From Planctomycetota bacterium (GTDB lineage Bacteria > Planctomycetota > Uabimicrobiia > Uabimicrobiales > Uabimicrobiaceae), in NCBI GenBank assembly GCA_029260735.1, contig JAJDCR010000119.1, forward strand, positions 1 through 64,000: a DNA stretch of 64,000 bases. Direction: 5' to 3'. This document shows, in pieces, positions 34,725 to 44,225 of the stretch. The position numbers and the translations under genes are program-made. Each line of letters starts with the position of its first letter. Within the stretch, counting starts at the first letter, position 1. The notes under the pieces are model-generated. The model had not been told where the DNA came from. It saw only the letters and a list, made by a program, of their open reading frames with translations, and did not search any database.

Positions 34725-35177
34725 GCTTATCTGAAACCGCTAAAGAAAAAGATGATAGAAAACCGTCCTAAGCACCATGTTCCCTGGAGGGCGAGGCTCC
34801 TGCCGAGCAGGGGTTGTGATTCGCTCCTGATATAGTATTTAAGAACATCAATTGAATAATTAGGTTTCATATTGAAAAAACGTTTTATATCGCGGGTGCT
34901 CCTGCCGAACAGGGGATGTGCTTTGTTCTTAATGGTATTTAAAGCACATTCACTGCATAGGTTTCATATTGAAAAAACGTTTTATATCGCGGATGCTTAT
35001 CTGAAACCGCTTTAAAAAAAGATCATCGAAAACCGTTCTCAGCACCATGTTCCCTGGAGGGCGAGGCTCCTACCGAGCAGGGGATGTGATTGGCTCCTGA
35101 TATTTTTATCTTGGCACAACCCCGGCGCGGCAGGAGCCTTGCCCTCCAGAGAACATGGTGCTGAGAACGGTTTTCGA
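34725..35177. repeat. Repeat array: two direct ~110 bp units plus an inverted partner
   Basis: Unit A (34725-34833 and 34993-35104) contains CTTATCTGAAACCGCT, then CACCATGTTCCCTGGAGG and GCTCCTRCCGAGCAGGGG. Unit B (34862-34896 and 34969-35002) contains GGTTTCATATTGAAAAAACG. The second unit A is followed by its inverse (35114-35177), making a ~64-bp-arm hairpin (35024-35177). The unit core also occurs at 14675-14768. The whole 34671-35208 spacer is made of these units and holds no gene. Confidence 0.85.
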
Positions 35178-35208
35178 TAAACTAAGCCGTCTAAGTTATG
35201 ATCGAATA

Positions 35209-35700
35209 TTAAGAAAAATAATCTCGAAAGAAAGCTATGATCTCTTCTTTGGCTTCGCTCAAGAGAGGCACTAGGTCTTGGTTTTTTCCAGGAGCTTTGC
35301 GTCGCCAGGGCTTGCCTGTCACCATCAAGGTCATAGCCATTTCGTCAATGGGGCGAACGTAGTGCCAAGAGTTGATGTCTGTCATTTCGTATTTTAGGTC
35401 GCCCGAAGCAATGAGTTTAACCGCTTCGGGGGGAGGCGTATCACTAGAGCCGTAGCCCACGGCCATTTCGTATTTCCCCGAAAGAATATGCATGGCCGAA
35501 GGCCAAGGATGAGGGTGAAAAAGAGCTTCCCCAGGACCACAAGGGTGTATTTTGTGCAAATAGATGCGGTAGCCTTCCCAAGAGCGATAAACCCTCTCTA
35601 CGAAGGGCGGATGATAGTTTATGTTGAGCGATTGCCATTGGTCTTTTTCGGCCAGAAGTCGGGGCAGTTCCTTTTCGACTTGATCGAGTATATCTAGCAT
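35209..35700 (-). CDS. Small cupin-like hypothetical protein
   Basis: 163 residues. The middle has GEALFHPHPWPSAMHILSG, a histidine-rich beta segment typical of cupin metal sites, and later INSWHYVRPIDEMAMTLMVTG. A cupin-like barrel with metal bound by His is likely; the reaction is unknown. The ATG follows AAAGGAGAAG. It is the last gene of the operon that begins at 44225 and starts 37 bases after the molybdenum hydroxylase stop, so a role tied to that enzyme is plausible. Confidence 0.65.
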   Translation of the reverse strand: MLDILDQVEKELPRLLAEKDQWQSLNINYHPPFVERVYRSWEGYRIYLHKIHPCGPGEALFHPHPWPSAMHILSGKYEMAVGYGSSDTPPPEAVKLIASGDLKYEMTDINSWHYVRPIDEMAMTLMVTGKPWRRKAPGKNQDLVPLLSEAKEEIIAFFRDYFS

Positions 35701-35736
35701 GGTTCTTCTCCTTTTGCTTGATTATTCAGAGGATTT

Positions 35737-38313
35737 TTAGCGCCGAGCTAAAGGTAGTTTTCTCCGCCGGATTCCATCGTATTGGAAAAAGGCATTCGCG
35801 ACAGCAGGAGCGGTCGGAACCAGACCAATTTCCCCAACTCCCTTGGCTCCATAAGGACCTAAGGGGTCGTGTACTTCTAAACCTTTAACTGTCAGGCGGG
35901 GCATTTCTTTGGCTCGGATAATTTGGCAGTCTTTGAGTTTTAAGCGAGTCGGGCGGGCATTTTCAATAGGACAGTCTTCTTGGAGGGCATAGCCTAGTCC
36001 CATGTGCAAAGAGCCTTCGATTTGTCCTTCAAAAAGAGTCGGATTGATGATTTTCCCCGCGTCATGGGCAGCAATGATTTCCTCTATTTTTCCTTTTTCA
36101 TCAAGTATGACGAGTTGAGAGGCATAGCTGTAAGAGTAATGGGTGACAATCTCTTGGTTCTGGTTTTTTTGCCCTGGTTTGGTGGTGAAGTCACAGCGCC
36201 ATTCTCCCAAGTACTCTTTTCCTTTGAGTTCAGCGAGTGAATTTGTTTCGAGATCTTTGTTTAATTTTTGAGAGGCGTTGATAATAGCATTACCGACTAG
36301 AGAAGTGGCCCGCGAAGCCGTTGTCATTCCCGCGTGAGCCTGAGCAACCTTGGACTCTACTCGCACCTCGATAATTTTGGGATCAAGCCCTGTCTGTTCG
36401 CAGAGAAACTGTATAGCGACAGTATGAACCCCTTGTCCCATCTCTGTCCATCCGTGGTAGAGAATGACTTTTTCTGGACTTTCGATGATAATTTTAACTT
36501 TACTGCTATCTGGTGAGCCATTGCCGACACCTGTATTTTTGATTCCGCAAGCTAAACCTGTGTAATGGGCTTGATAAAAGTCTTCTTTTAAGGCCAGAAG
36601 AGAGGCTTTTACTCCGACTCCTTGGTGGAGAACTTGTCCGGTAGAGGTGCAGCTACCGTTATCTAATGCATTATCATAGCGAAATTGCCAGCGGTCAAAT
36701 TCTCCTTTTTGACAGAGTTCATCAATGGCCGATTCCAAGGCAAAATTAGCTTGGTTTGCTCCAAAACCACGCATTGCGCCCGCCGGGCAATTGTTCGTGT
36801 GAACGGTTTTCGCTTCGATGTCAACAGTAGGGACATAATAAGCTCCGGTAGCATGTCCTGCTGCTCTTTCTAGTACCTTCATCCCAACGGAGGCATAGGC
36901 TCCCGTATCACCAATGATACGAGCCTTAAGAGCTTGTAGTTTTCCTTTTTTGTCACAACCTAGAATATAGTGCAAGCGTAAGGGATGTCGTTTAATCGAC
37001 ATCCGAATGGACTCTTCTCGGGTTAGAGTAATTTTCACAGGCACTTGGAGTAAGTATGCGGCCAAGGCGACATGGCCTTGGATGGAAAGGTCTTCTTTTC
37101 CTCCAAAACCCCCTCCGTTGGGGACTAAAATCACATTAACCTTTTCTAAGGGGAGCCCTAGAAGATCAGCAATTTGTCGTTGGTCTTCGTAGACTCCTTG
37201 TCCTTGGCTATAAACTTCTAATTCTTCGGCCAGAGGACGAGCAATCGCTGCTTCTGGTTCCATGTAGGCATGTTCAATTCTTTGTGTTTCATAAACTTCA
37301 TCGACAATAAAAGCGCACTGAGCAAGAGTTTTGTCAATATCTTCTCCTCGACGAACTAAGCAAGTGTCCAGTAAATTAGTTTCATGATTTTCATGGACAA
37401 GAGGACTATCTGCTTGGAGAGCTTTTTCCATGTCGCAAACCGGCTCTAAAACTTCGTATTCCACTTCAATTAGCGCTACTGCCTCGCGGGCGATATCTTT
37501 GTCTTTTGCGATGACTGCGGCAAGGACATCTCCGACGTAATGAGTGTTTTCTCCCGGAGCGACAAAAAGGGGCCAATCGGCTTTGATTAAACCAATAAAA
37601 CGCTTTCCCGGAAGATCACAGTGGGTTAACACTCTCTCGACTCCCTCTAAAGCTTTGGCCTTCTCTGTGTCGATTCGAAGAACTTTGGCTCGGGGATGAT
37701 CGCTCAAACGCAAAGCCATATGTCGCATTTCGGGAAAACTCAAGTCGTCGACGTAAGGTCGTTGGCCTAAGACGACACTCCGAGAGTTGTATTTAGGAAA
37801 ACGTTGCCCAACCTTAGCCCGCTTTTCCACTTTTTGCTCAAGAGGTAGGCGGTTTTCTTGGAGAAGTTGAGCGCTATACTCAATCGCTTCGATAATTTTT
37901 GTGTAACCTGTACAACGACATAGACTAGGGGTAATCGCTTTACGAATTTCCGAGAGCTTAGGCTGAGGATTTTGCTCCAAAAGGGCTTTTGCCCGTACGG
38001 CCATTGCGGGAATACAAAAGCCGCATTGAACCGCTCCTTTTTCGACAAACGCTCCGGCAAGAGTTTCTTTCCAACTATCGCTCCAGCCCTCTGTTGTGAG
38101 GACCTCTTTTCCCGCCACTTTTTTCATGGGCATAGTGCAAGAGATAGTGGCTTTACCATTGACCGCAACAGTGCAAGCTCCACAGGCACCTTGAGGAGCA
38201 CAACCATCCTTAGGAGAAATCAGCTTTGCTTTTTCTCGCAAATAGCGCAGGAATGAAAACTGAGGATCGCCTTCATATTTTTGAGTTTCGCCGTTTAGAA
38301 TAAATTCGATCAT
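35737..38313 (-). CDS. Single-chain xanthine dehydrogenase-family molybdenum hydroxylase (2Fe-2S plus Mo domains)
   Basis: 858 residues. The N-terminal part (about 1-155) carries two [2Fe-2S] clusters: DGCAPQGACGACTV, CTMP, QCGFCIPAM and SLCRCTGYTKI. The rest is the molybdopterin-cytosine-dinucleotide domain pair, with NGGGFGGKED, RGFGANQANFALE, GWTEMGQGVHT and the catalytic Glu in GAKGVGEIGLVP. No FAD domain lies between them, unlike classical XDH. This short two-domain chain resembles the selenium-dependent molybdenum hydroxylases, which carry labile Se at the Mo, but sequence alone cannot prove Se use. The ATG overlaps the previous stop (ATGA). Substrate could be a purine or other N-heterocycle. 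Confidence 0.85.
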   Translation of the reverse strand: MIEFILNGETQKYEGDPQFSFLRYLREKAKLISPKDGCAPQGACGACTVAVNGKATISCTMPMKKVAGKEVLTTEGWSDSWKETLAGAFVEKGAVQCGFCIPAMAVRAKALLEQNPQPKLSEIRKAITPSLCRCTGYTKIIEAIEYSAQLLQENRLPLEQKVEKRAKVGQRFPKYNSRSVVLGQRPYVDDLSFPEMRHMALRLSDHPRAKVLRIDTEKAKALEGVERVLTHCDLPGKRFIGLIKADWPLFVAPGENTHYVGDVLAAVIAKDKDIAREAVALIEVEYEVLEPVCDMEKALQADSPLVHENHETNLLDTCLVRRGEDIDKTLAQCAFIVDEVYETQRIEHAYMEPEAAIARPLAEELEVYSQGQGVYEDQRQIADLLGLPLEKVNVILVPNGGGFGGKEDLSIQGHVALAAYLLQVPVKITLTREESIRMSIKRHPLRLHYILGCDKKGKLQALKARIIGDTGAYASVGMKVLERAAGHATGAYYVPTVDIEAKTVHTNNCPAGAMRGFGANQANFALESAIDELCQKGEFDRWQFRYDNALDNGSCTSTGQVLHQGVGVKASLLALKEDFYQAHYTGLACGIKNTGVGNGSPDSSKVKIIIESPEKVILYHGWTEMGQGVHTVAIQFLCEQTGLDPKIIEVRVESKVAQAHAGMTTASRATSLVGNAIINASQKLNKDLETNSLAELKGKEYLGEWRCDFTTKPGQKNQNQEIVTHYSYSYASQLVILDEKGKIEEIIAAHDAGKIINPTLFEGQIEGSLHMGLGYALQEDCPIENARPTRLKLKDCQIIRAKEMPRLTVKGLEVHDPLGPYGAKGVGEIGLVPTAPAVANAFFQYDGIRRRKLPLARR

Positions 38314-40379
38314 CTCTTTTCCTTTGCTGTCTCTTTTTTTTCTTTTAGTTCTGCTTGGAGAGAAGGAGAAAGGCCCTGGATTCCCTTACGTGTTTTTGCT
38401 TGGAGCACTTGTTCAAGAGTTAAACCTTCCACATTATAAAAGTTGACTTGGTTTAAATTTGTATTTTGAAAAGTCGTCTTACTCAATATCGCTCCACTGA
38501 GATTAGCCCCCGAAAGGTTGGCTCCATTTAAGTTAGCTCCTGTTAGGTTAGCTCCACTTAAATTGGCCTCTCTCAAATCGGCTCCGCTCAAGTCGGCAAA
38601 AAAGAACTTAGCTTCTTTTAGATTACTTTCTCGAAGATTACTTTCTCGTAAATTGGTACTCCAAAAATACCCCTTGCTAATATTGGCTTTTCGGAGATTA
38701 GCATAGTGAAGGTTAGCAAAATTTAAACAGGATTCGCTTAAATCTGTTTTGAATAAATTTGCCTCTCTTAGAGTGGCCCCACTGAGATCGTTCTGATGCA
38801 AGTTGGCCTCCGAAAAATTCGCTCCATCTAGCTTGGCCAAACTCAGGTTGCTCCCTTGTAATTGGGCGAAACTAAGATCCACTTCCCACATATCCGCTTC
38901 TTGAAGATCAGCTCCTCTTAAGTCCGCTCTACTTAGTTTGGCTTCAGCCAAGTCTGTCCGGCTGAGTTTGGCTCCCCTAAGATTAGTTCCCGATAGATCC
39001 ACTTCTTTTAAGTGAATTCCGCGTAAGATCCCCGATTGAAGTTGAGTGGTATAAAAGAGCTTGGCTCCTTGCCAGAAAATTATACTGGAAAAGAACAAAA
39101 TAAAAAAGCAGACCACTTGAAAGATAAAGGTGTTTGTTTTCGCCTTTAATTCAAAATCACTCAAGGTGACTACTTGGGTTTGAGCTAAGTGCTCTTCTGG
39201 TTTTTTGGAAACGATATGCTTGGCTACATGTTGACTTAAAATATGAATGACCGATTCCTTCTGATAGTAGGAGGAATGAACCATTTCTTTTCCTACAAAA
39301 CTTCCTGCAATCGTGGAGAAAGCTTTTGTAATGTCAAACTTACCGGCATTTTCTCGGATGGGACCAATGATTTTTTTGATGTTTTCATTGGCCCAAGCAA
39401 TCAACTCAGCGTCTATATCGGGAGGAATCTGAACAAATTCTCCCTCTCCTCGGTAGGGCCAATCTACTTTATCTAACTGAAACCCTAATATATCAGTTCC
39501 TTGCACTCCCTTTTTTATTTTGTTCCAGGTAAATTCATCGACAAAAAAAGCGATCATATTATAAACAAAAATAATCGGAGTCCATAGTATACGGGGTAGA
39601 AGGCTCTTGTGTTTGTTAACCCAGCGAGGAATCATTTGTCCGGAAGGGTTTAAGTTACTTCTGAGACCATTGATCGCTTCGTCATGCAAAGAATAGAGAT
39701 TGAGCCAACAGTGGCTATACTGGCTCGCGGCTTCTTTGCTCCGTTTTCGTTCGTGCTGCAATAAAAACATCGTTCGTGAGGTGATAACCACGAGAAAACC
39801 AGTGTATAAGGCTATTGAACCTAAGGCGAAGCAATGTAGTAACATCACTACTGAGGCAGTTTTATCGACTTGTTCCCATCCTAGTTTAATACCAGGAAGG
39901 AATAACCATAAATAGTTTTGGATAACATAGATGAGAGCTGAGAGAGATATAATAAAAGGAAGAATCAGCCAGAGATCAAAGCGCTTTGCTCGGTGCTGAA
40001 AAAAAGGAGTTCCTGCAGTAGACCAACTTTTAAGGTGCCGTAGTTCCTTTTCTTCTTTGATTGCTTGCAAAAAAGCATGCCAAATAACACCTCCTCCGTG
40101 GCTATGAGAGATAAGATGATAGGGCTGTTTTTTTTGCTCCAAGTTTTTCCAAAGATGATCAAAAAGATCTTTTCCTGCTTGGCGTCGTTCTTGTTCGCTA
40201 TTTTTTCCCGACCAATGAAAAATTTCTCCTTTTTCATGGCACCTTGCTTGGGGAGAAAGGTCTTTATTCACCACTTGGCAAAAATGGCTTCCTATTTGCC
40301 ACCAAACTTCTCCCTCATCTTCTGCTCGGGCCGCTCCTGTACCATGAATGAGGAGGACAATATCTTGTTCTTCTGCCAT
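38310..40379 (-). CDS. Membrane protein with N-terminal alpha/beta-hydrolase-like and C-terminal pentapeptide-repeat domains
   Basis: 689 residues. The N-terminus (about 1-130) looks like a lipase fold: VLLIHGTGAARAEDEG (oxyanion region) and HLISHSHGGGVIWHAF (nucleophile Ser in SHSHG). Two or more membrane helices follow (about 140-215), another near residue 440, then about 40 pentapeptide repeats (A(D/N)LxG type, 460-660) forming a right-handed beta-helix. Its start lies 10 bases past the TAXI gene stop and its stop overlaps the hydroxylase start by four bases. A membrane-tethered esterase or lipase is plausible, given the acyl-CoA synthetase/acyltransferase in the same operon. Confidence 0.75.
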   Translation of the reverse strand: MAEEQDIVLLIHGTGAARAEDEGEVWWQIGSHFCQVVNKDLSPQARCHEKGEIFHWSGKNSEQERRQAGKDLFDHLWKNLEQKKQPYHLISHSHGGGVIWHAFLQAIKEEKELRHLKSWSTAGTPFFQHRAKRFDLWLILPFIISLSALIYVIQNYLWLFLPGIKLGWEQVDKTASVVMLLHCFALGSIALYTGFLVVITSRTMFLLQHERKRSKEAASQYSHCWLNLYSLHDEAINGLRSNLNPSGQMIPRWVNKHKSLLPRILWTPIIFVYNMIAFFVDEFTWNKIKKGVQGTDILGFQLDKVDWPYRGEGEFVQIPPDIDAELIAWANENIKKIIGPIRENAGKFDITKAFSTIAGSFVGKEMVHSSYYQKESVIHILSQHVAKHIVSKKPEEHLAQTQVVTLSDFELKAKTNTFIFQVVCFFILFFSSIIFWQGAKLFYTTQLQSGILRGIHLKEVDLSGTNLRGAKLSRTDLAEAKLSRADLRGADLQEADMWEVDLSFAQLQGSNLSLAKLDGANFSEANLHQNDLSGATLREANLFKTDLSESCLNFANLHYANLRKANISKGYFWSTNLRESNLRESNLKEAKFFFADLSGADLREANLSGANLTGANLNGANLSGANLSGAILSKTTFQNTNLNQVNFYNVEGLTLEQVLQAKTRKGIQGLSPSLQAELKEKKETAKEKR

Positions 40380-40389
40380 AAGTGCGTCC

Positions 40390-41556
40390 TTATTCTTTTT
40401 CTTCCAAAAATTTCTTTACTCCAGGATGATAGTGATTGTAGTGATGAGTAAAGCTTTTTTTTAAGTTGTCCAAGTCCACTAAACCATTTTTCTGAGAGAG
40501 GTTACGAAGAAGTTCTATGATAGTATTACGATCCAATCTTCGGCGAGCAACTAATAAACAATCGGTTCCTACTGTTCGGATACTTTCTTTTTGCCAAGGG
40601 TAGGTTCCTTCTGGAATTTGACAAACTTGGTAGCCCAAAGTTTTATTTTTTTCAATGCGCTTTAATAAGCGAGGAGAGAAAGAACAAAGTTTAATTTCAG
40701 ACATTTTTCCAGGAGAAAGATCGCGAAAAAGAGGCCCTGGAGTTGCAATAATACAAAACATAGCATCGATTTTCCCTTTTTGTAACCTCTCAAAGGCATT
40801 GCCCAAAAAAGCTCCATCCACTTTTAATGAACCGACTGGAACACCAGCAATTTCTAACAGTCGAGTGGAGGATACTCTCGTTCCTGAACCGACAGGACCT
40901 AAATGAACTCTCTTTCCTCGTAAATTCTTTAAATCAACTTCATTGTTGGGAGTCGGAATTTGAGAATCCTCACGCACGAGAAGATGAATCTTTTCTTCGA
41001 CGATGGGGGCAACAAAAGCAATCTCACGGATTAGATTTTTTGTTGCAGGAGACTCTCGAAAAGAAAGAACGCTATCGAGTTGGGTGAAGGCAAAATCAGC
41101 TTTTTGAATGTTCAGAAAAATAATGTTTTGAGTAGCTCCGGGAGATTCTAGAAGCTTAAAGTAAAGTAAAGAGTCTTCGTTTTGTTTTTGAAGATGCTTT
41201 CCTAGTTGATAATAATATCCCTGGGGAGCTCCCGTTGCCACTCGAAAAACAGTATGAGAAGGAGAAAGACTAATCTCCACATTAGAACTGTCTTGGCGTA
41301 AAGAACGGATTTCTTTTTTGAGAGCCTTATTTTCCTCTAAAACTTGGGAAAAAATTTCCATAGAAGGAGCGGGGGGAAGAGTTTCTTTCGAAGAGAAAGA
41401 TTTCTTTCGAAGAGTGATTATTTCTTGATGTAACTTTTGATTTTCTTGCTCTAAAACCTGAAGCTCTGCCGGATTTTTTGGATAAAAAGAGGAAGAAAAA
41501 AACATCCCTAAAACAGCTAAAGCAAAAAAGATGTAGGGCCACGGAGAGCGGATCAT
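40390..41556 (-). CDS. TAXI-family TRAP-type solute-binding protein, membrane anchored
   Basis: About 388 residues from the ATG at 41556, which follows AGGAGG and overlaps the preceding stop (ATGA). One N-terminal membrane helix (PYIFFALAVLGMFFSSSFY) is followed by a coiled coil (about 30-95). The TAXI binding domain (about 105-380) shows VATGAPQGYYYQLGKHL, ADFAFTQLDSVLS, LRGKRVHLGPVGSGT and GKIDAMFCIIATPG. TAXI proteins bind small carboxylates for TRAP permeases, but no permease lies nearby, so this may be an orphan receptor. The coiled-coil insertion is unusual for the family. Confidence 0.8.
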   Translation of the reverse strand: MIRSPWPYIFFALAVLGMFFSSSFYPKNPAELQVLEQENQKLHQEIITLRKKSFSSKETLPPAPSMEIFSQVLEENKALKKEIRSLRQDSSNVEISLSPSHTVFRVATGAPQGYYYQLGKHLQKQNEDSLLYFKLLESPGATQNIIFLNIQKADFAFTQLDSVLSFRESPATKNLIREIAFVAPIVEEKIHLLVREDSQIPTPNNEVDLKNLRGKRVHLGPVGSGTRVSSTRLLEIAGVPVGSLKVDGAFLGNAFERLQKGKIDAMFCIIATPGPLFRDLSPGKMSEIKLCSFSPRLLKRIEKNKTLGYQVCQIPEGTYPWQKESIRTVGTDCLLVARRRLDRNTIIELLRNLSQKNGLVDLDNLKKSFTHHYNHYHPGVKKFLEEKE

Positions 41557-44225
41557 ATTTTTTCCTCCTGAGACTTTGTCACTGCTTGGTACCACCTGTC
41601 GACAATAGATTGGTAGTCTTCCTCCGAAAAATTTTCCTTTTGAGGAGGAATAATGGGATCTAGAACAGTGAATTTCGTCTTACAAAAATGGAAGCCTGGG
41701 TTAGGACGAGAAAAAGCTTTGATCGCTCCGTCAATTCGCACAGGATAAACAGGAGCTTGGCACTCACAGGCCAAGACTCCCATCCCAATTAATGGCTTAC
41801 GAACACTTCCATCGGAAGAACGCAATCCTTCAGGAAAAATACAAACGGCATGTTTTTTTTCCAAAGCTTGGCCAATGTACTGCATAGAACTTAAGGAAGT
41901 TTCCGCACTAGCTGTTTTAATAATTCGTAAAATGCGGACAAAGCGAGAAAAAGGCCATTTGCTAAAGATCGTATCCATCGCAGTAAAAATAGTGTTGTCG
42001 AGCAAACGCCCCGGAAGAAAGCTATAGAGCATAATTGGGTCAAGGTAACTTTGATGAGTTGGAGCGAGAATAATCGGCCCAGATTGTTTTGAAAGATTAG
42101 AAAACCCTCGATTTTTGCCCCCAAAGAAAGGTTTTAGAAAAAGGCGAGAACTTACGCGCAAAACGTTCACCGCCCATCTTTGCCCCACATGTCGTTTCAA
42201 GTTAAACATTTCTTCCAAAGAGGGAGAGCATTTTTCTTGGAGGAGTGCTTTCCAAGAAAAACTAGGCCCAGAAGTTTTTATCTCGGTTTTCTCTTGGTCT
42301 CTAGGCAAAATGGCTAAGATATCTCGAACATGGGTAAAAACAGGGGTGGCCGTGGCCGGAAAATCGCAAGCAAAGTCTTGTCGGAGAATAGTCAAGAGTT
42401 CCATGTATTGAATCGACTCCAGCCCTAAGTCTAGCTCAATGCTGTCGCTGGGGAAAATTTCCGCTTCGTAGCCTGTCAGGTTCTCCAAACGCTGAAAGAG
42501 AAGATCAACCTTGGGCTTTTCTAAAAGTTGACTGTCTTCTGGCGAAAGAGGAGGAGGAGTATTATCTTCTTCAAGTTCAACCACTTTTTCCTTGGCAATG
42601 ATCGTTCGCCTTAATTTGCCTAAACTCGTCCGAGGAAAAGGTTCGCTCACTACCCGAAAGGAATTGAGCCGCATATAGCTCGGCAAACGTAAACTGACTT
42701 GCTCCACTTGGAATTTGATCTCTCCTTTGATACTAGGTACTTTGCGCCTTTTAATCTCTTCAAAGTCAGGTACAAGGAGAGCACTCAAACGGTCGCTCTG
42801 TGATTCCCCAAAGACACAAACTTCGCCAATCGTCGGAGCCAATTCATACTCTCGCTCGACATCCTCCGGGTAGATATTTTTTCCCGAGGCCAAAACAATA
42901 ACTTCTTTAGCCCTTCCCGTTACATAAAGCTGGCCTTGTTTATCGATATAGCCTAAATCCCCTGTGTAGAACCACCCTTCTCGGACAACTTCTTTTGTTG
43001 CCTTTTCATTTTGGTAGTAGCCTTTCATTAAAGTGGGCCCGCGCATAATAATTTCTCCGACCCCCTCTTCACTAGGCTTATCAATCTTCACCTCCACTCC
43101 AGAAATCGGCTTTCCCACGGAAGCAGGAGAAAATCTATGCGGCGAGGTTAAAGTAATAACGGGAGCTGTCTCTGTTAGTCCATAGCCTTCGACCATGGGA
43201 ATTCCTAAATCCCAAAAACGCTCCGCTATTTTAGGATCAAGACGAGCTCCTCCGCTCATGAAAAAACGAAAATCAGGGCCAAATCGCTCGTGGATTTGGC
43301 CAAAGAAAACCTTTCCCAGATTCAGCTCCAAAGATTTCCGAGCGATACGAGAAATAGAAAAAAGAAAGCGAAAAACCATTCTTTTTGGCCAAGGCTGCGA
43401 GCTAATTTTGCGCCAAATACCTTGGTCAAAAAGAGCAAAAAGCTGAGGAACTCCTTGCATAAAAGTAACTCTAGTTTCTTGCAAAGACTCCATTATGGCA
43501 GGCCCCTGGAGAACCGTTTGGTAGGTAACCGTCGCTCCCAAAATCATCGCCCCGACAACATGAGAGGTGAAAGCATAGCAATGGTGCAAAGGCAAAATGC
43601 ACAAAAAAACGTCCTTTTCCGTTCCCTCGCAAACCTCCACTGCTCCCCGAGCGTTCATCAAGAAATTCTTCCCCGTTAAAACCACCCCTTTCGGATCTCC
43701 TGTTGTCCCCGAAGTAAAAATCAAGGACATCGCATCGTCTTCTTCGACATCAGGCGGAGAAAACTCTATTTTTTCCCCTGGCCAAGAAAAAATAGAAGGC
43801 TCTTGTCCCCAAGACAAAACGTTCAAATCCTCTTTCCAAGCGACCGCTTGTTCCCATAGATCAGGAGAGCAAATCAAAATCTTCGCTTGGCTAAATCCCA
43901 ACAAGTTCTCGACCGAAGAAGCGGGCAATTGAGGGTCCAAAGGAACCACCACTGCCCCACTAAAATGAATCCCCCAATAAGCGATTGTCCACTCTGGACG
44001 GCTCTCTCCCCAAAGACCAACATGAGATCCCTTTTCTACGCCCATTTCTCGCAGACGCATAGCCAAAGCCCGAGATTGATCCATAAAACTAGCGTAGCTA
44101 TATTCCTGGTAGCTATCGTTTAACTTAATTTGCATTGCCGTTTTTTCGCCATACCGCTTTTCCGTCCGCTCGAGCAGAGAATATAAACTCCCCTCCGTCG
44201 GAAACCCCTCTTCTACATCACTCAT
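41553..44225 (-). CDS. Acyl-CoA/acyl-ACP synthetase - carrier protein - acyltransferase fusion
   Basis: 890 residues in three parts. An AMP-binding adenylation domain (about 1-540) shows SLIFTSGTTGDPKGVVLTG, VEGYGLTETAPVI, YTGDLGYID and the C-terminal LGKLRRTIIAKE. An acyl-carrier-like domain (about 560-645) has LDLGLESIQYMELL, with the phosphopantetheine Ser. A PlsC domain (about 690-880) shows APTHQSYLDP (HxxxxD) and CIFPEGLRSSDG. The protein should activate a fatty acid, hold it on its own carrier and pass it to a glycerolipid, a self-contained version of the Aas-type route. It is the first gene of the operon running to 35209. Confidence 0.88.
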   Translation of the reverse strand: MSDVEEGFPTEGSLYSLLERTEKRYGEKTAMQIKLNDSYQEYSYASFMDQSRALAMRLREMGVEKGSHVGLWGESRPEWTIAYWGIHFSGAVVVPLDPQLPASSVENLLGFSQAKILICSPDLWEQAVAWKEDLNVLSWGQEPSIFSWPGEKIEFSPPDVEEDDAMSLIFTSGTTGDPKGVVLTGKNFLMNARGAVEVCEGTEKDVFLCILPLHHCYAFTSHVVGAMILGATVTYQTVLQGPAIMESLQETRVTFMQGVPQLFALFDQGIWRKISSQPWPKRMVFRFLFSISRIARKSLELNLGKVFFGQIHERFGPDFRFFMSGGARLDPKIAERFWDLGIPMVEGYGLTETAPVITLTSPHRFSPASVGKPISGVEVKIDKPSEEGVGEIIMRGPTLMKGYYQNEKATKEVVREGWFYTGDLGYIDKQGQLYVTGRAKEVIVLASGKNIYPEDVEREYELAPTIGEVCVFGESQSDRLSALLVPDFEEIKRRKVPSIKGEIKFQVEQVSLRLPSYMRLNSFRVVSEPFPRTSLGKLRRTIIAKEKVVELEEDNTPPPLSPEDSQLLEKPKVDLLFQRLENLTGYEAEIFPSDSIELDLGLESIQYMELLTILRQDFACDFPATATPVFTHVRDILAILPRDQEKTEIKTSGPSFSWKALLQEKCSPSLEEMFNLKRHVGQRWAVNVLRVSSRLFLKPFFGGKNRGFSNLSKQSGPIILAPTHQSYLDPIMLYSFLPGRLLDNTIFTAMDTIFSKWPFSRFVRILRIIKTASAETSLSSMQYIGQALEKKHAVCIFPEGLRSSDGSVRKPLIGMGVLACECQAPVYPVRIDGAIKAFSRPNPGFHFCKTKFTVLDPIIPPQKENFSEEDYQSIVDRWYQAVTKSQEEKI

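Noticed and set aside
43290..43679. 129-codon plus-strand frame
   Set aside because: Antisense to the acyl synthetase fusion, basic composition typical of a shadow frame.
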